Shown: positions 7,778 to 16,908, counted from the first letter of the stretch. The stretch: 64,000 bases of DNA from Actinomycetota bacterium (GCA_018831265.1 JAHJCO010000046.1:1-64000), one strand, 5' to 3'. Notes: generated by a model from the letters alone, not told the origin. Program-made: numbers and translations.

Positions 7778-10700
7778 ATGTACGTTCAAGCGTCGTTTCG
7801 ATCGGGCGGATACGCCCCGGTCATGAGGGTGCTGTGCCTGATCCTGGTAACCACGCTCGTGCTCACCGGCGTCTCCGTGGCCTCGGCGCCGGAGCGTGCC
7901 CGGGCTCAGGCGATCGAGGTCGTCAAGGTCGTCGCGAGCATCGCGAACGCGGTGTCGTCCATCATCAGGACCGGCTTCTCGATAGCCAGCTACTTCACCG
8001 GCGGCCCACCCACACAGCAGCTCACGGCAGCGCTGCAACAGATATCCGCCGACCTGTCGCAGATACTCATCGACCTGGACGACATCAGCGCGGAGCTGAA
8101 CGCGATCACAAAGGCGATAAACCAGATCGCCGGGCAGGACGTGCAGGAGCTGGCCTGGGACTACATACCGGACCTGCAGGACATGTTCGGCACCCAGGCC
8201 GCGTCGCAGGGGACTCTCTACGGCTACTCACAGGACGCGTACGGCACCGTGTCCGCGGACGAGATCGACACACTCATGAACAAGGTCATGGGGATCTCGA
8301 GCCCCGGCGCCACCCCCACCGACACGATCTACAAGGCCATGATGGCTTTCTACGACGTGCTTACCACCGGGCCGCTGCCCGGGGTCAACAGCGCGCTCTA
8401 CTACGCCACCAACGTAGCGATAATGGACTACACCGGCGCGTCGGGATCCGAGGACTTCTCGACCACCGTCCGCTCCACCAACGGCGTGCCGGTGGTCGCC
8501 GAGCGCCCCATGTACTTCAACTACGAGGGAGCCTGGCCGGGAGGCCACTGCAACGCCGGGGTTTCCGACCCGGGCACCACCTTCTACTTCGCGGAGGGGA
8601 CCACCCGACCGGACTTCGATTCCTTCATCTGCCTGCAGGACCCCGGCGGCGCCGACGCGAGCGTCAGGATAACCTGGATGCGGGGAGACGGGACCACCCT
8701 CGAGCAGGACCTGGTCGTGCCGGCACAGGCCCGCCTGACCGTAAACGCGGGCGACGTGCTGGGACACGCCGACTCGGCCGCGAGCGACTTCTCGGCGAAG
8801 GTGGAGTCCACCAACGGCGTACCGATAGTCGCCGAGCGCCCCATGTACTTCAACTACAAGGGAGCCTGGGCGGGCGGCCACTGTAACTCCGGGATCCCCG
8901 CCCCCGGCGCCTCCTTCAGCTTCGCGGAGGGGACCACGCGCCCTTACTTCGACACCTACCTCTGCCTGCAGAACCCGGGGCTGGAGGCCGCGCGGATCGA
9001 GGTCACCTACATGAAAGGCGACGGGACCACGCAGGAGCAGGAGCTCACGGTGCCGGCTCATACCAGGGCCACCGTGAAGGTGAACGACCTCTTCGGCGGG
9101 ACGGACGACGTGTCGAGTGACTTCTCAGCGACGGTCGAGTCCACCAACGGCGTACCGATAGTCGCCGAGCGCCCGATGTACTTCAACTACCGGCAGGCCT
9201 GGCTGGGCGGTCACTGCGAGTCCGGCAGGCTCGAGCCGGCGAAGAAGATCTACTTCGCCGAGGGGACCACACGCCCGGACTTCGATACCTACATCTCGCT
9301 TCAGAACGCGGGGCAGCAGGAAGCCCTGGTGCAGGCCACCTACTTCAGGGGCGACGGGACCACCGGGTCGCAGAGCATAGCCGTGCCCCCGCGCTCCCGC
9401 GCGACCCTCTCGCCGCGTGACGTCCTCGGCTCGGCCGACGGCCCGGCCAGCGACTTCTCGACGGCGGTGGAGAGCACCAACGGGGTCCCGATCCTGGCGG
9501 AGCGCCCCATGTACTTCAACTACAAGGGCATGTTGAGCGGGGGACACTCGGAGTCCGGGCTGCTGCAGCCCGATGACCTTTTCTACTTCGCGGAGGGCAC
9601 CACGAGGGACGGGTTCGAGCCGTACTTCTGCATACAGAACCCCAACCAGGCCGACGCGGCCGTGGAGATAACCCGCATGGGAGCGGACGGCAAGACCAGG
9701 GTGCAGGACCTCGTGGTCCCGGCGCACTCGCGCTCGACGGTGTCGGTCGCGGACCAGCCGAGCGCGCTGATGGAGGCCTACGTCGACGACATAGAGACCA
9801 TCTTCGTGGGGAACATCCTGTACCAGCTACAGGCCATCCGGCTCCTCTACGAGGCGGTGACCCGCAACCCCGGCTATCACGGCTACGCCAGCGCCGACGA
9901 TTTCGCGAGCGCGGTCTTCGGGCAGGGCGGGATCATCCAGGCGGAGATCGACGAGTTCCTGACCTCGGTGGAGACCCTGGTCATGTGCCAGGCGGACACG
10001 ACCAACATGCTGGGGAAGCCGACGATAACGGTCACGCCCGACGCGCAGGCGGTGCTCGCCAGGGCCGACGCGGTCGCCAGGGCGCTGGCCGGCACGGGCT
10101 CCGGGCTCTCCGGCAGGGTGATCGCCTCCCAGGACGTCATCGGCCAGGGGGGGAGCTACAACCTCACAGCCTACAACAGCGCTACCGGCCAGGCGTACCC
10201 GCCTTCTTCGACGGTCACGGCGGACGTCCCGGCCGTCTCGGCGGTATCGGGGATCGACCGGACCCCGTTCTACTACGACGACTGGAGCGGCCAGACGGTC
10301 GGGGCGAGCGATACCTGGACGGCCGTCAGGTACTCCTACGACGGCCTGCCTGCGGGGAACTACTATCTCCTCGACGACAACTCGAATAGGATCGTACCGA
10401 GCGTCGACGTCGAGCAGGAGACGTACGTGGACCCGCAGGACCCCTCGAAGTCCGTGACCGTCGACTTCGGCGACTTCTTCGTCCCGATCAAGAACGGGGG
10501 GACCAACGCCGTCTGCAACACGTCCGTGTGGCAGCCTTTCATCACGTTGAACAACACGGCGAACGCGTCAGTCAGCCTTTCTGACATGTCCGTGCAGGCC
10601 AACCTCGACACCGGATACCCCAAGGGCCAGTACTCGCAGAAGGCGGACTGCAGCCTTCAGCGAACGCAGAACCTGACGGTCGCATCAGACCCGTCGGGCT

Positions 10701-11338
10701 TCACCCCTTACCTGAACTACGAGGTCGACTTCTCACAGACGACGGTGGAGTTTATCAACGGCGTACTGTACGCAGACGGTGAGGCCAGGGCTACCTGGGC
10801 GATTCTAGCGACCGACACCAACACCGGGTTGCAGAACTACGTGACGGGGTGCTGGGTCGACATGGTCGACCTCGGACTGACCGAGACGCAGCACGTCTCA
10901 GGCTCGAAGGGACAGATGCCGCTGATAAAGGGCCACACCTACGAGATAGAGTTCACAGCGGATTTCTACGTTTACACGTATACCGGGAAGAGCCTGACTG
11001 GGGAGGACAACGGCACCCGCTGCCTGCTCAACGTCGCGGGGGGGATAACGCAGCTGCAGGTCGAGTACCAGGCGGGCACGCCTCCACAGATATGGACTAT
11101 AGCGCCCACCTCGGGCAGCTCGGACGGAAAGACGCAGGTCACGCTGACCGGACAGGGGTTCGGGTCATCCCAGGGCGACTCTTCAGTCACCTTCGCGGGG
11201 ACGGCCGCCGACGTGGTCTCCTGGTCGGACTCGAAGGTCGTCGTGAAGGTTCCCAAGAAGATCGCCTCGGGCAACAGGCCGGTGATCGTGCATGCGGCCT
11301 CCGGCGACTCGAACGTCGCGCTGTTCCATATCAATTAG
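7778..11338 (+). CDS. large secreted protein with YFAEGTTR/ERPMYFNY repeats and IPT/TIG domain
   Basis: About 1186 residues. A signal peptide (hydrophobic MRVLCLILVTTLVLTGVSVA, cleavage after ARAQA) shows export. Residues to about 230 are helical. Then come four copies of a roughly 110-residue beta-rich module carrying FAEGTTR, LQNPG, GDGTT and AERPMYFNY, as found in DUF5719-like surface proteins. A helical stretch resumes (EAYVDDIETIFVGNILYQL), then unknown beta domains, and the last 85 residues are an IPT/TIG Ig-like fold. The start is ATG 7778 with GGGAG at correct spacing; ATG 7766 and 7823 are alternatives. It probably serves in adhesion or envelope structure; no enzyme motif is visible. 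The repeats are very similar at DNA level. Confidence 0.8.
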   Translation: MYVQASFRSGGYAPVMRVLCLILVTTLVLTGVSVASAPERARAQAIEVVKVVASIANAVSSIIRTGFSIASYFTGGPPTQQLTAALQQISADLSQILIDLDDISAELNAITKAINQIAGQDVQELAWDYIPDLQDMFGTQAASQGTLYGYSQDAYGTVSADEIDTLMNKVMGISSPGATPTDTIYKAMMAFYDVLTTGPLPGVNSALYYATNVAIMDYTGASGSEDFSTTVRSTNGVPVVAERPMYFNYEGAWPGGHCNAGVSDPGTTFYFAEGTTRPDFDSFICLQDPGGADASVRITWMRGDGTTLEQDLVVPAQARLTVNAGDVLGHADSAASDFSAKVESTNGVPIVAERPMYFNYKGAWAGGHCNSGIPAPGASFSFAEGTTRPYFDTYLCLQNPGLEAARIEVTYMKGDGTTQEQELTVPAHTRATVKVNDLFGGTDDVSSDFSATVESTNGVPIVAERPMYFNYRQAWLGGHCESGRLEPAKKIYFAEGTTRPDFDTYISLQNAGQQEALVQATYFRGDGTTGSQSIAVPPRSRATLSPRDVLGSADGPASDFSTAVESTNGVPILAERPMYFNYKGMLSGGHSESGLLQPDDLFYFAEGTTRDGFEPYFCIQNPNQADAAVEITRMGADGKTRVQDLVVPAHSRSTVSVADQPSALMEAYVDDIETIFVGNILYQLQAIRLLYEAVTRNPGYHGYASADDFASAVFGQGGIIQAEIDEFLTSVETLVMCQADTTNMLGKPTITVTPDAQAVLARADAVARALAGTGSGLSGRVIASQDVIGQGGSYNLTAYNSATGQAYPPSSTVTADVPAVSAVSGIDRTPFYYDDWSGQTVGASDTWTAVRYSYDGLPAGNYYLLDDNSNRIVPSVDVEQETYVDPQDPSKSVTVDFGDFFVPIKNGGTNAVCNTSVWQPFITLNNTANASVSLSDMSVQANLDTGYPKGQYSQKADCSLQRTQNLTVASDPSGFTPYLNYEVDFSQTTVEFINGVLYADGEARATWAILATDTNTGLQNYVTGCWVDMVDLGLTETQHVSGSKGQMPLIKGHTYEIEFTADFYVYTYTGKSLTGEDNGTRCLLNVAGGITQLQVEYQAGTPPQIWTIAPTSGSSDGKTQVTLTGQGFGSSQGDSSVTFAGTAADVVSWSDSKVVVKVPKKIASGNRPVIVHAASGDSNVALFHIN

Positions 11339-11344
11339 ACCCGC

Positions 11345-11367
11345 TTGGGGGCGGACTTCAGTCCGCC
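11345..11367. repeat. REP hairpin
   Basis: A single 23-base unit (TTGGG head, GGCGGACT-TC-AGTCCGCC palindrome), six bases after the stop of the surface-protein gene and 11 bases from the stop of the convergent phosphatase gene. It separates two converging genes and may serve as a bidirectional terminator. Confidence 0.85.
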
Positions 11368-11378
11368 ATAATCGATCT

Positions 11379-13109
11379 CTACTTCGAGACCGTGAAGCGA
11401 TCCAGCACCGTGCCGTCCGGCGTCCTGGTCTCGACTGAGAGCGCTCCGCCGGCCCCGCCGCCGACCTCGATGCTCGTGTAGCAGTACTGCCTGGCCAGCG
11501 TCGCAATCCACGGGGCCGGAGCGGGGTCGCCCAGCGGCGCTCCCCCGCACCCGGTGATGAGGTAGATGGTGCCGCCGGGGCTCGCGTACCGGTCGGTCGA
11601 GGTGTCGACCACCTGCCCGCCCTTCATGGGGAACGACCTCTCGTAGTAGTGGACGTGCGACGGGATCACCAGGTCCACCCCGAAGCGGTCGAAGACCGGG
11701 ACCCAACTCGAGATAATGTCCTGCTGGTCGCCAAGGTCCCCGGACGAGTACGGCGAGCGGTGCGTGTAGACCACGGTCCAGCGGCTGCCGCGCTTCTTCG
11801 CTTGCTCGAGGTCTCCGGTGAGCCAGCCCACCTGCTCGTCGAGCAGCGGCCCCTCGGCGTAGTTCATGAGCCCGGTGTCCAGACAGACGAAGTGGACGTC
11901 GGACACGTCGTAGGAGTACCACCTCTCGTTACCCGGGAGCGCGAACCTGTCGAAGAAGCCCATGGCGTAGCTCTCGTGGTTCCCCAGGCAGGGCATCATT
12001 ACGCCTGAGTCCGTGAGCGGCTCGGCGGCCTCGAGCCAGGAGGGCCACAGCCTGTCCTCGAAGCCGAGAAAGACCAGGTCCCCGTTGATGATGGTGAACA
12101 GGGGCTCGGTCCCATCGGCCGCCGAGGCGACCTTTCCCCACTCGGTCACGTCCGTAGAATCCGGCGAGGCCGACCTTGTGTCTCCCGCCACGCAGAAGGT
12201 GAAGCCCTCACCGCGGGCGGGCGGGGTCCGGAATGTCCGGACGTCGCTCCATCCGAAACCCTCCGAGCCGCAGCGATAGTAGTACACGGTGTCCGGGCTC
12301 GGGGTGGGGATCCTCGCCTGGTGCTCCTCCCGGCTGCCGTAGTGATGGAGGAAGGAACTGCCTGCGGCGGTCCCGTCCGTGGAGTCCGGGCTGCGTCCGT
12401 ACCTCACGCCCGCGGAATAGCCCCTGAGCCACTTGCCGGTCTCCCAGGTGACGGTCGCCTCCCGGGCGGGGTCTACCTGCCAGGAGACGCGCGCGTGCAC
12501 GGGCTGTCTCCCCTTCCCGGGCACGCTGCCGTGCAGGTAGTCCTTGTCCACCTGGTAGGCGGCGTTGAAGTGCCGGGAGGATTCCTCCATGCAGGACAGC
12601 TTCTTCTCGCGGTCGTCGTTGATGGGAATCTCGAGGTCGGGCGCCTGCCCACTCTGAGCGAAGGCGCTCATCATCTGGTTCTGCTTGTCGGCCATCGCCG
12701 AGGCGTAAGCGACGGACGCGGAGACGTCCTGGAGGCAGGCGAGCATCTCCCTGGCGTATGCCTTATAGTTGGCCGCGCCCTCCAGCCGCAGTATCTTCCC
12801 GTACTCGTCCCGCGCGCTCTCGATGGTGGATTGTATCTCCTTCGCGTCCGTTTGAAACGCCGGGTAAAGGGTGAGATCCCCCGGCTCCTGCTCGCCGACG
12901 ACCCCGGAGTAGGACTCACCGACCTTGTAGAGCGCGGTCTCGACGTCGGCGTGCTGGGACTCCATCTCGAGCACGAACCGGTCCCCGGCCTTCTTGTACC
13001 CGGACGCCTGCCCGGCCTCACCCGGGCCGCATCCCCCCAGCAGTGCCACCGGCACGATCAAGGCCAGGACGACAAGGACGGTGATCGCTCTCTTAAACCC
13101 TTTCAACAC
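11379..13109 (-). CDS. purple-acid-phosphatase-like metallophosphoesterase, lipoprotein
   Basis: 576 residues. The signal peptide ends in lipobox LLGGC (Cys27), so it is membrane-anchored outside. A helical region (30-190) is followed by a fibronectin-like domain typical of purple acid phosphatases (about 195-290) and the metallophosphoesterase domain. Metal-binding motifs in order are GDTR, INGDLV, GNHES, VYTHRSP and SHVHYYERS, the HxHYYER form being characteristic of the PAP group. It should hydrolyse phosphate esters in the envelope. The start is GTG 13109 or the adjacent TTG. A scrambled remnant of a paralogue lies at 2995-3113. It converges on the surface-protein gene across one REP. Confidence 0.85.
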   Translation of the reverse strand: MLKGFKRAITVLVVLALIVPVALLGGCGPGEAGQASGYKKAGDRFVLEMESQHADVETALYKVGESYSGVVGEQEPGDLTLYPAFQTDAKEIQSTIESARDEYGKILRLEGAANYKAYAREMLACLQDVSASVAYASAMADKQNQMMSAFAQSGQAPDLEIPINDDREKKLSCMEESSRHFNAAYQVDKDYLHGSVPGKGRQPVHARVSWQVDPAREATVTWETGKWLRGYSAGVRYGRSPDSTDGTAAGSSFLHHYGSREEHQARIPTPSPDTVYYYRCGSEGFGWSDVRTFRTPPARGEGFTFCVAGDTRSASPDSTDVTEWGKVASAADGTEPLFTIINGDLVFLGFEDRLWPSWLEAAEPLTDSGVMMPCLGNHESYAMGFFDRFALPGNERWYSYDVSDVHFVCLDTGLMNYAEGPLLDEQVGWLTGDLEQAKKRGSRWTVVYTHRSPYSSGDLGDQQDIISSWVPVFDRFGVDLVIPSHVHYYERSFPMKGGQVVDTSTDRYASPGGTIYLITGCGGAPLGDPAPAPWIATLARQYCYTSIEVGGGAGGALSVETRTPDGTVLDRFTVSK

Positions 13110-13119
13110 CCTTCCCCAA

Positions 13120-13209
13120 CTCTCGCAATACGGCGATTGACATGAAGCGCGGTTAATTATAGCGTATTACAATGTAATAACGTATTTGGGCCCGGCCTCT
13201 CAGGCCGGG
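13120..13209. repeat. repeat CTCTCGCAAyAC..GATTGACATG plus REP variant
   Basis: CTCTCGCAATACGGCGATTG ending in ACATG (13120-13144) recurs with one substitution and one extra C at 16909-16934. In both places a REP of the CCGGCCT-CTC-AGGCCGGG type, followed by ATGCG, lies 25-45 bases downstream (here 13186-13209 with head TTGGG). The AT-rich 13150-13185 between them likely holds the promoter of the phosphatase gene and perhaps of the PIN antitoxin pair. Confidence 0.6.
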
Positions 13210-13233
13210 ATGCGTGGTCAGGGAGGATAAGTC

Positions 13234-13479
13234 TTGGCTAGAGTCTCCAAGGTATTGTCATTCTCACTCCCCCCGGAGACGGCCGGCAAGATCGAAAGCC
13301 TCGCCAGGTCCGAGAATCGGTCGAGAAGCGAGCTGCTCAGAGAGATGGTCAGCGTGTACGAGCGGTACCGGGCCGAAGAGGAGTGGCAGGAGCTGTTCGC
13401 GTTCGGCGAAGAGACCGCCAGGCGCTTCCACATCAAGAACGAGGACGAGCTCTTCAAGATTCTCCGTGGTGCCGCTTAG
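13234..13479 (+). CDS. ribbon-helix-helix antitoxin
   Basis: 81 residues. The first 45 fit a CopG/MetJ-type ribbon-helix-helix: a short strand KVLSFSLPP, then two helices ending RSRSELLREMVSVYERY. The acidic C-terminus should bind the toxin. The start is TTG with GGGAGG seven bases upstream. Its stop TAG overlaps the GTG start of the PIN gene, so the two are translated together. By family rule it represses its own promoter and neutralises the PIN nuclease. Confidence 0.82.
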   Translation: MARVSKVLSFSLPPETAGKIESLARSENRSRSELLREMVSVYERYRAEEEWQELFAFGEETARRFHIKNEDELFKILRGAA

Positions 13480-13886
13480 TGCTGCGGGTGGTCTTCGACT
13501 CTAACGTCTACATATCCGCGCTTCTTTTCGACGGGCCACCCAGACAGATTCTCGAATTCGCCGTGAAGCGGCAGGTGGTGTTGATAGCATCGGACGCGAT
13601 CATCGCCGAGACCGCCGGTAAACTCGCGGACAAGTTCTCCTGGCCGGAACACAGGATCGAGCAGTTCGTGCGGGCGACCGGCCGGCTGGCGGAGCTCCAC
13701 AAGGCAGAAGAGAAGATAGCCGTGGTGCACGATGATGCCGATAACAGGGTACTGGAATGCGCGGTCGCGGGCGATGCGGACCTCATAATCTCCGGGGACA
13801 AGCACCTGCTCGGGCTCAAATCCTATCAGAACATACCCATCCAGAAACCGAAGTACCTGACATACCTCTTCGAAAAGGAAGAATGA
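13479..13886 (+). CDS. PIN-domain toxin (COG1569 type)
   Basis: 135 residues starting GTG inside the antitoxin stop (TAGTG). It is a PIN-domain ribonuclease of the family annotated as putative toxin-antitoxin component: acidic residues in VFDSNVYISAL, an Asp/Glu pair in IIAETAGKLAD, DNRVLECA and a final Asp in LIISGDKHLL line the single active site. Such toxins cut RNA when the labile antitoxin is lost. A REP hairpin begins one base after the stop. Confidence 0.86.
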   Translation: MLRVVFDSNVYISALLFDGPPRQILEFAVKRQVVLIASDAIIAETAGKLADKFSWPEHRIEQFVRATGRLAELHKAEEKIAVVHDDADNRVLECAVAGDADLIISGDKHLLGLKSYQNIPIQKPKYLTYLFEKEE

Positions 13887-13945
13887 TTGGGGGCGGACTT
13901 CAGTCCGCCATTGTTGACCGACTTGTGAACGGACTCCAGTCCGCC
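13887..13945. repeat. REP hairpin and a decayed second unit
   Basis: A perfect unit at 13887-13909 starts directly behind the PIN stop codon. A changed unit, GGACTCCAGTCC inside 13927-13945, follows after 18 bases. Together they resemble the tandem array at 2887. Confidence 0.8.
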
Positions 13946-14012
13946 ACATTTTCGGACTGAGATCGGGGTCAGGCAGGAGTCAAGTCAAGACGTCTCGTGA
14001 GGAGTGACCTGC

Positions 14013-14108
14013 ATGGCAGTTCTACAGTCGATCCGCGACAACCTGGGGATGGTCCGCACGATCGTCGCGTCATCCTGGATTTCTGGTGTGGCACGCAGGT
14101 TTGAATGA
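14013..14108 (+). pseudogene. 31-codon gene start cut off by the repeat element
   Basis: ATG 14013 has a good ribosome binding site (GAGGAG, 8-9 bases upstream), and the encoded MAVLQSIRDNLGMVRTIVAS looks like the natural N-terminus of a larger protein. The frame runs into the TTGAAT left end of element copy 3, whose GAATGA supplies the stop. The fragment faintly recalls the N-terminus of acyl-CoA synthetases, but I cannot assign it. It is most likely a truncated gene; a functional micro-protein is possible. Confidence 0.4.
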
Positions 14109-14220
14109 CATCTTCAACAATAGATTACATTTGGGTATAGAAACCACAGAAATCGCCCGGCCAGGGGCGTTCAAGGCCGAAATCGCCGTTACCGAAGTTG
14201 CTTGTTATCGATCAAGAAGT
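14086..14220. repeat. RAYT-associated element, copy 3 (right end decayed)
   Basis: The left end CGCAGGTTTGAATGACAT (14094-14111) with following TCAACAA matches the family, and AGAAATCGCCCG in the middle matches copy 2. The expected ATTCAA right end is not recognisable; ATCAAG near 14211 may be its remnant. AAGTTGCTTGTTAT at its right side also recurs with one change just upstream of the RAYT gene (3134-3147). The remaining bases up to 14244 hold nothing I can support. Confidence 0.55.
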
Positions 14221-14244
14221 CAGGTGCAAGGGGCGTGATGCTAT

Positions 14245-15960
14245 CTACTGGAGGTCCAGTTCCCGGGCCAGTTCCGCCGCCCGGGCACGTACTACTTCGA
14301 GGCGGGGCAGTATCTCCTGCCTTCTCGCCTCGAAAGCCTGGAGGGCGGCCGCGACCGCCTGGGCATCGGGCGGGTTGATGACGAAGAGCCGCTCGACCTC
14401 CGACGCGAACTGTTTCGCCGCCGATGCATAACTGTTCTCCAGGTCGACTTCCTCGGTCTTGAGCTTGGAGTACTCCACGTAATCCTCTCCCGGCGCGTAG
14501 TACCTGATGCTCGAGTAGTGGCTCCTCGCGTTATCGTTCATTGATTTGGTGATATCCGCGAGAGCCATTACCGACGTGGCGTTTATCGAGAGTTCAACAT
14601 CTTCACTTATAGTGAGGGCGAGCGAGCCCGAGGCGGACTTCGCGTGGAGGAACGTTCGCATCGCTTCCAGGGACTCCTGGTACGACGGTATGCTCGATGT
14701 CATCCTTTCGGCGGTCTCGACCCTGCTCTTAGCGACCTTCTCGAGTATCCAGTTGGTAGAGATGAAATCCCACGCCCTGCTCTTGCCCTCCCAGGGAAGA
14801 GCGAGGGTGAGGGTGAGGGCCACCACGACCGCGACGGTGACGGCGAGCGCGGCGGTGGTCTTGCGCTTTTCACTCGCAAGCGGTTCTTCGAGCGGGCTGG
14901 CCCGCCCGCTCTCAATGGCCTGCAGGTTCTCGACGCGCCTCCCGACGGCGGATCTCGCCTGCGCCGCCTGCTCCTCCCAGTTCGAGATATCGTCGTCAGT
15001 GGATACGGTCACCTGGAGCGATACCTGGCCTTGCCGCGGGCTCGCGACCTGGAGACCCTGGAGGATTCCCCAGGAGCGCTGCACCGGGACGAACAGGTGG
15101 GAGGGGTATCCCGATGTCGTGGAAACCGGTCCGGCCTGTCGTACATACGAATCAACAAACCCTATTGCTTCGCGGAGGGCCGCAGGGTTCATCGTCACCT
15201 GGGAGGCGAGGCTGTCGGCGAGAATCGCGTTGTGCACCTGGACTTCGCCGGAACGCTTCCTGACCCCGAGGAGCACCGCGACGAAAGAGAATATGAGTAT
15301 CTCGGCGATGAGCAGGAACAGCAAGAGCGGGTTAACCACCACAACCGCCACTACCGCGAGGAGGAAGAAAAGGACCGCGAGGCTCCGGGCCAGGGCCTCG
15401 AACCTGGCGCTGCTCGAGGCCAGGAAGTAGTCTCCCAGGGCGATGCGGGCCATCTCGTGCGCCATGATGGCCTCTTTCGCGGCGGAGTCGAGGTGGGCCG
15501 CGAGCAGTTCCGGGGTCACCCCTATCGCCGGCTCACCCCTGAGGTCGAACGCTATGGCGTTGGCGGCAGGAATGTCCAGCACGAGGAGGTGGGACATCCG
15601 TTTACCGGAAGCCACCGCGACTCCCTCCAGCGCGCTACGGAATCCGGCGAACTCCCTCTCGTCGTAGGTCGCGGCGGGTTCGAAAGGGTGCTTTTCCCGC
15701 CGGAGCTTGGCGAACACCGTGCCTAGTGTAATGAGCCCTATCAGGAGGAACAGCCCGGCGATGACGACCCTCGCCGCGGTCTCATTCACGTTCAGGAGCA
15801 TGTTGTACAGCCAGAAGCGGTTCTGCCGCATGGCTACGACGATGATGGCCGTGCAGAGCCCCACGCCGAACAGGAGGGGGAGCAGCGTGGTTATCTCTTT
15901 CTGGATGGTAGATCTCTTGTGGAATTTGATACGCTCGAGTACTTCAGGTTCGAATCCCAA
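14245..15960 (-). CDS. M48-like membrane protein with degenerate HExxH
   Basis: About 571 residues. Two membrane helices (about 20-75) precede a domain that follows M48/HtpX peptidases: NAIAFDLRGEPAIGVTPELL and then AIMAHEMARIALGDYF. The zinc motif HExxH has become HEMAR, so the second His ligand is missing. More membrane helices follow (VLFFLLAVVAVVVVNP.. and TTAALAVTVAVVVALT), then a helical C-terminal half. Without the second His it is probably not a peptidase unless another ligand replaces it. TTG 15960 has TGGAG seven bases upstream; the frame is open further up into non-coding sequence. It stands alone. Confidence 0.65.
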   Translation of the reverse strand: MGFEPEVLERIKFHKRSTIQKEITTLLPLLFGVGLCTAIIVVAMRQNRFWLYNMLLNVNETAARVVIAGLFLLIGLITLGTVFAKLRREKHPFEPAATYDEREFAGFRSALEGVAVASGKRMSHLLVLDIPAANAIAFDLRGEPAIGVTPELLAAHLDSAAKEAIMAHEMARIALGDYFLASSSARFEALARSLAVLFFLLAVVAVVVVNPLLLFLLIAEILIFSFVAVLLGVRKRSGEVQVHNAILADSLASQVTMNPAALREAIGFVDSYVRQAGPVSTTSGYPSHLFVPVQRSWGILQGLQVASPRQGQVSLQVTVSTDDDISNWEEQAAQARSAVGRRVENLQAIESGRASPLEEPLASEKRKTTAALAVTVAVVVALTLTLALPWEGKSRAWDFISTNWILEKVAKSRVETAERMTSSIPSYQESLEAMRTFLHAKSASGSLALTISEDVELSINATSVMALADITKSMNDNARSHYSSIRYYAPGEDYVEYSKLKTEEVDLENSYASAAKQFASEVERLFVINPPDAQAVAAALQAFEARRQEILPRLEVVRARAAELARELDLQ

Positions 15961-16171
15961 CCGCGCGCTCCAGTACCGGTGACAGGGGCGGAAACCCCGG
16001 GGAACAGGTCCTGCTGATAGCCGTATTATATCCGCAAGTCGGGCGGCCGGCCGACCTCGAACCGGCTCTCCGATAATACTAGTATGACTCAGCGGCAGCA
16101 TTGACCCGTACGATCGAGCGGGGGTATTATTTAGACTGGTATTAGACTGGTTTATACTAAGGTGGTTCCAA

Positions 16172-16414
16172 GTGAAGACCGTTGGGGCATACGAGGCAAA
16201 GACACACCTGACCCAACTCCTGGAGCGCGTAGCGAGAGGCGAGCGGGTCACGATCACCAAGCACGGTGTTCCCGTGGCGACTCTACAGCCTGCGGGTCCC
16301 TCCACCCGGAAGATGACCGCGCGAGAGGCCATCGACGAGTTGAAGGACTTCCGCCGGGGCCACCGTCTCGACGGGCTTACGATACGCGAGATGATAGAGG
16401 AAGGAAGGCGTTGA
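16172..16414 (+). CDS. Phd/YefM-family antitoxin
   Basis: 80 residues with a GTG start. The N-terminus KTVGAYEAKTHLTQLLERVARGE, with ITKHGVPVATL after it, is the Phd/YefM fold that binds operator DNA and carries a flexible C-terminus wrapping the toxin. The stop TGA overlaps the TTG start of the VapC-like toxin (TTGA). Upstream 16120-16160 is AT-rich with two direct copies of TTAGACTGGT (16130-16139 and 16142-16151), a possible operator. Confidence 0.87.
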   Translation: MKTVGAYEAKTHLTQLLERVARGERVTITKHGVPVATLQPAGPSTRKMTAREAIDELKDFRRGHRLDGLTIREMIEEGRR

Positions 16415-16851
16415 CGTTCCAGCGGTTCGTGGTCGACAACTCGGTAGTGATGTCGTGGTGTTTCGAAGATGAGGGAGACCCCTATGTCGGAGCAATCCTG
16501 GAAAGCCTCGAGGATGGGGAGGCTTTCGTGCCAGGCATCTGGCCCCTGGAGGTGGGCAACGTTCTGCTCGTTGCGGAACGCAAGAAGCGACTGAGTGAGG
16601 CGTCGGTCGTCCGCTTCATTGAACTGGTCTCCAGCCTACCCATGAACGTTGATCAGGAGACGCCGGAAAGGGCGCTCCGGGAGGTCATATCGCTCGCTAG
16701 AGAGCAGGGGATCTCGACCTATGACGCTTCCTACCTCGACCTCGCGATGAGGATGGGCTTGCCTATCGCAACGCTCGATACATCGATGCGGAGAGCGGCT
16801 GGTAGGCTGAAGATCCCGACCTACCAGCCAGCCGGGCCGGAGCAACAGTGA
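16411..16851 (+). CDS. vapC: VapC-like PIN toxin
   Basis: 146 residues from TTG 16411, with AGGAAGG just upstream. PIN-domain acidic residues: Asp in FVVDNSVVMSW, Glu in GIWPLEVGNVLL, and Asp residues in STYDASYLDLAMRMGLPIATLD, the classic VapC C-terminal motif. VapC toxins are Mg2+-dependent ribonucleases, often cutting tRNA or rRNA. It is translationally coupled to the Phd-type antitoxin. This is a second PIN module within 4 kb, of a different subfamily from the first. Confidence 0.87.
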   Translation: MTFQRFVVDNSVVMSWCFEDEGDPYVGAILESLEDGEAFVPGIWPLEVGNVLLVAERKKRLSEASVVRFIELVSSLPMNVDQETPERALREVISLAREQGISTYDASYLDLAMRMGLPIATLDTSMRRAAGRLKIPTYQPAGPEQQ

Positions 16852-16908
16852 GCGCAGAGCCGCTCTTCGGGTAGACCACACGACGAACGTGTCAGCACGC
16901 TGAACATC

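Noticed and set aside
6235..7779. 514-codon minus-strand frame opposite the adenylate cyclase
   Set aside because: Composition rich in Arg, Gly, Pro, His and Asp as expected for antisense of GC-rich coding DNA; the cyclase frame has all family motifs.
15930..15975. tRNA-like 3' half (GGTTCGAATCCC ... GCGCTCCA)
   Set aside because: The T-stem does not pair, the acceptor spacing is off by one base, and no 5' half, D-arm or anticodon arm exists; the stretch lies at the start of the M48-like gene.
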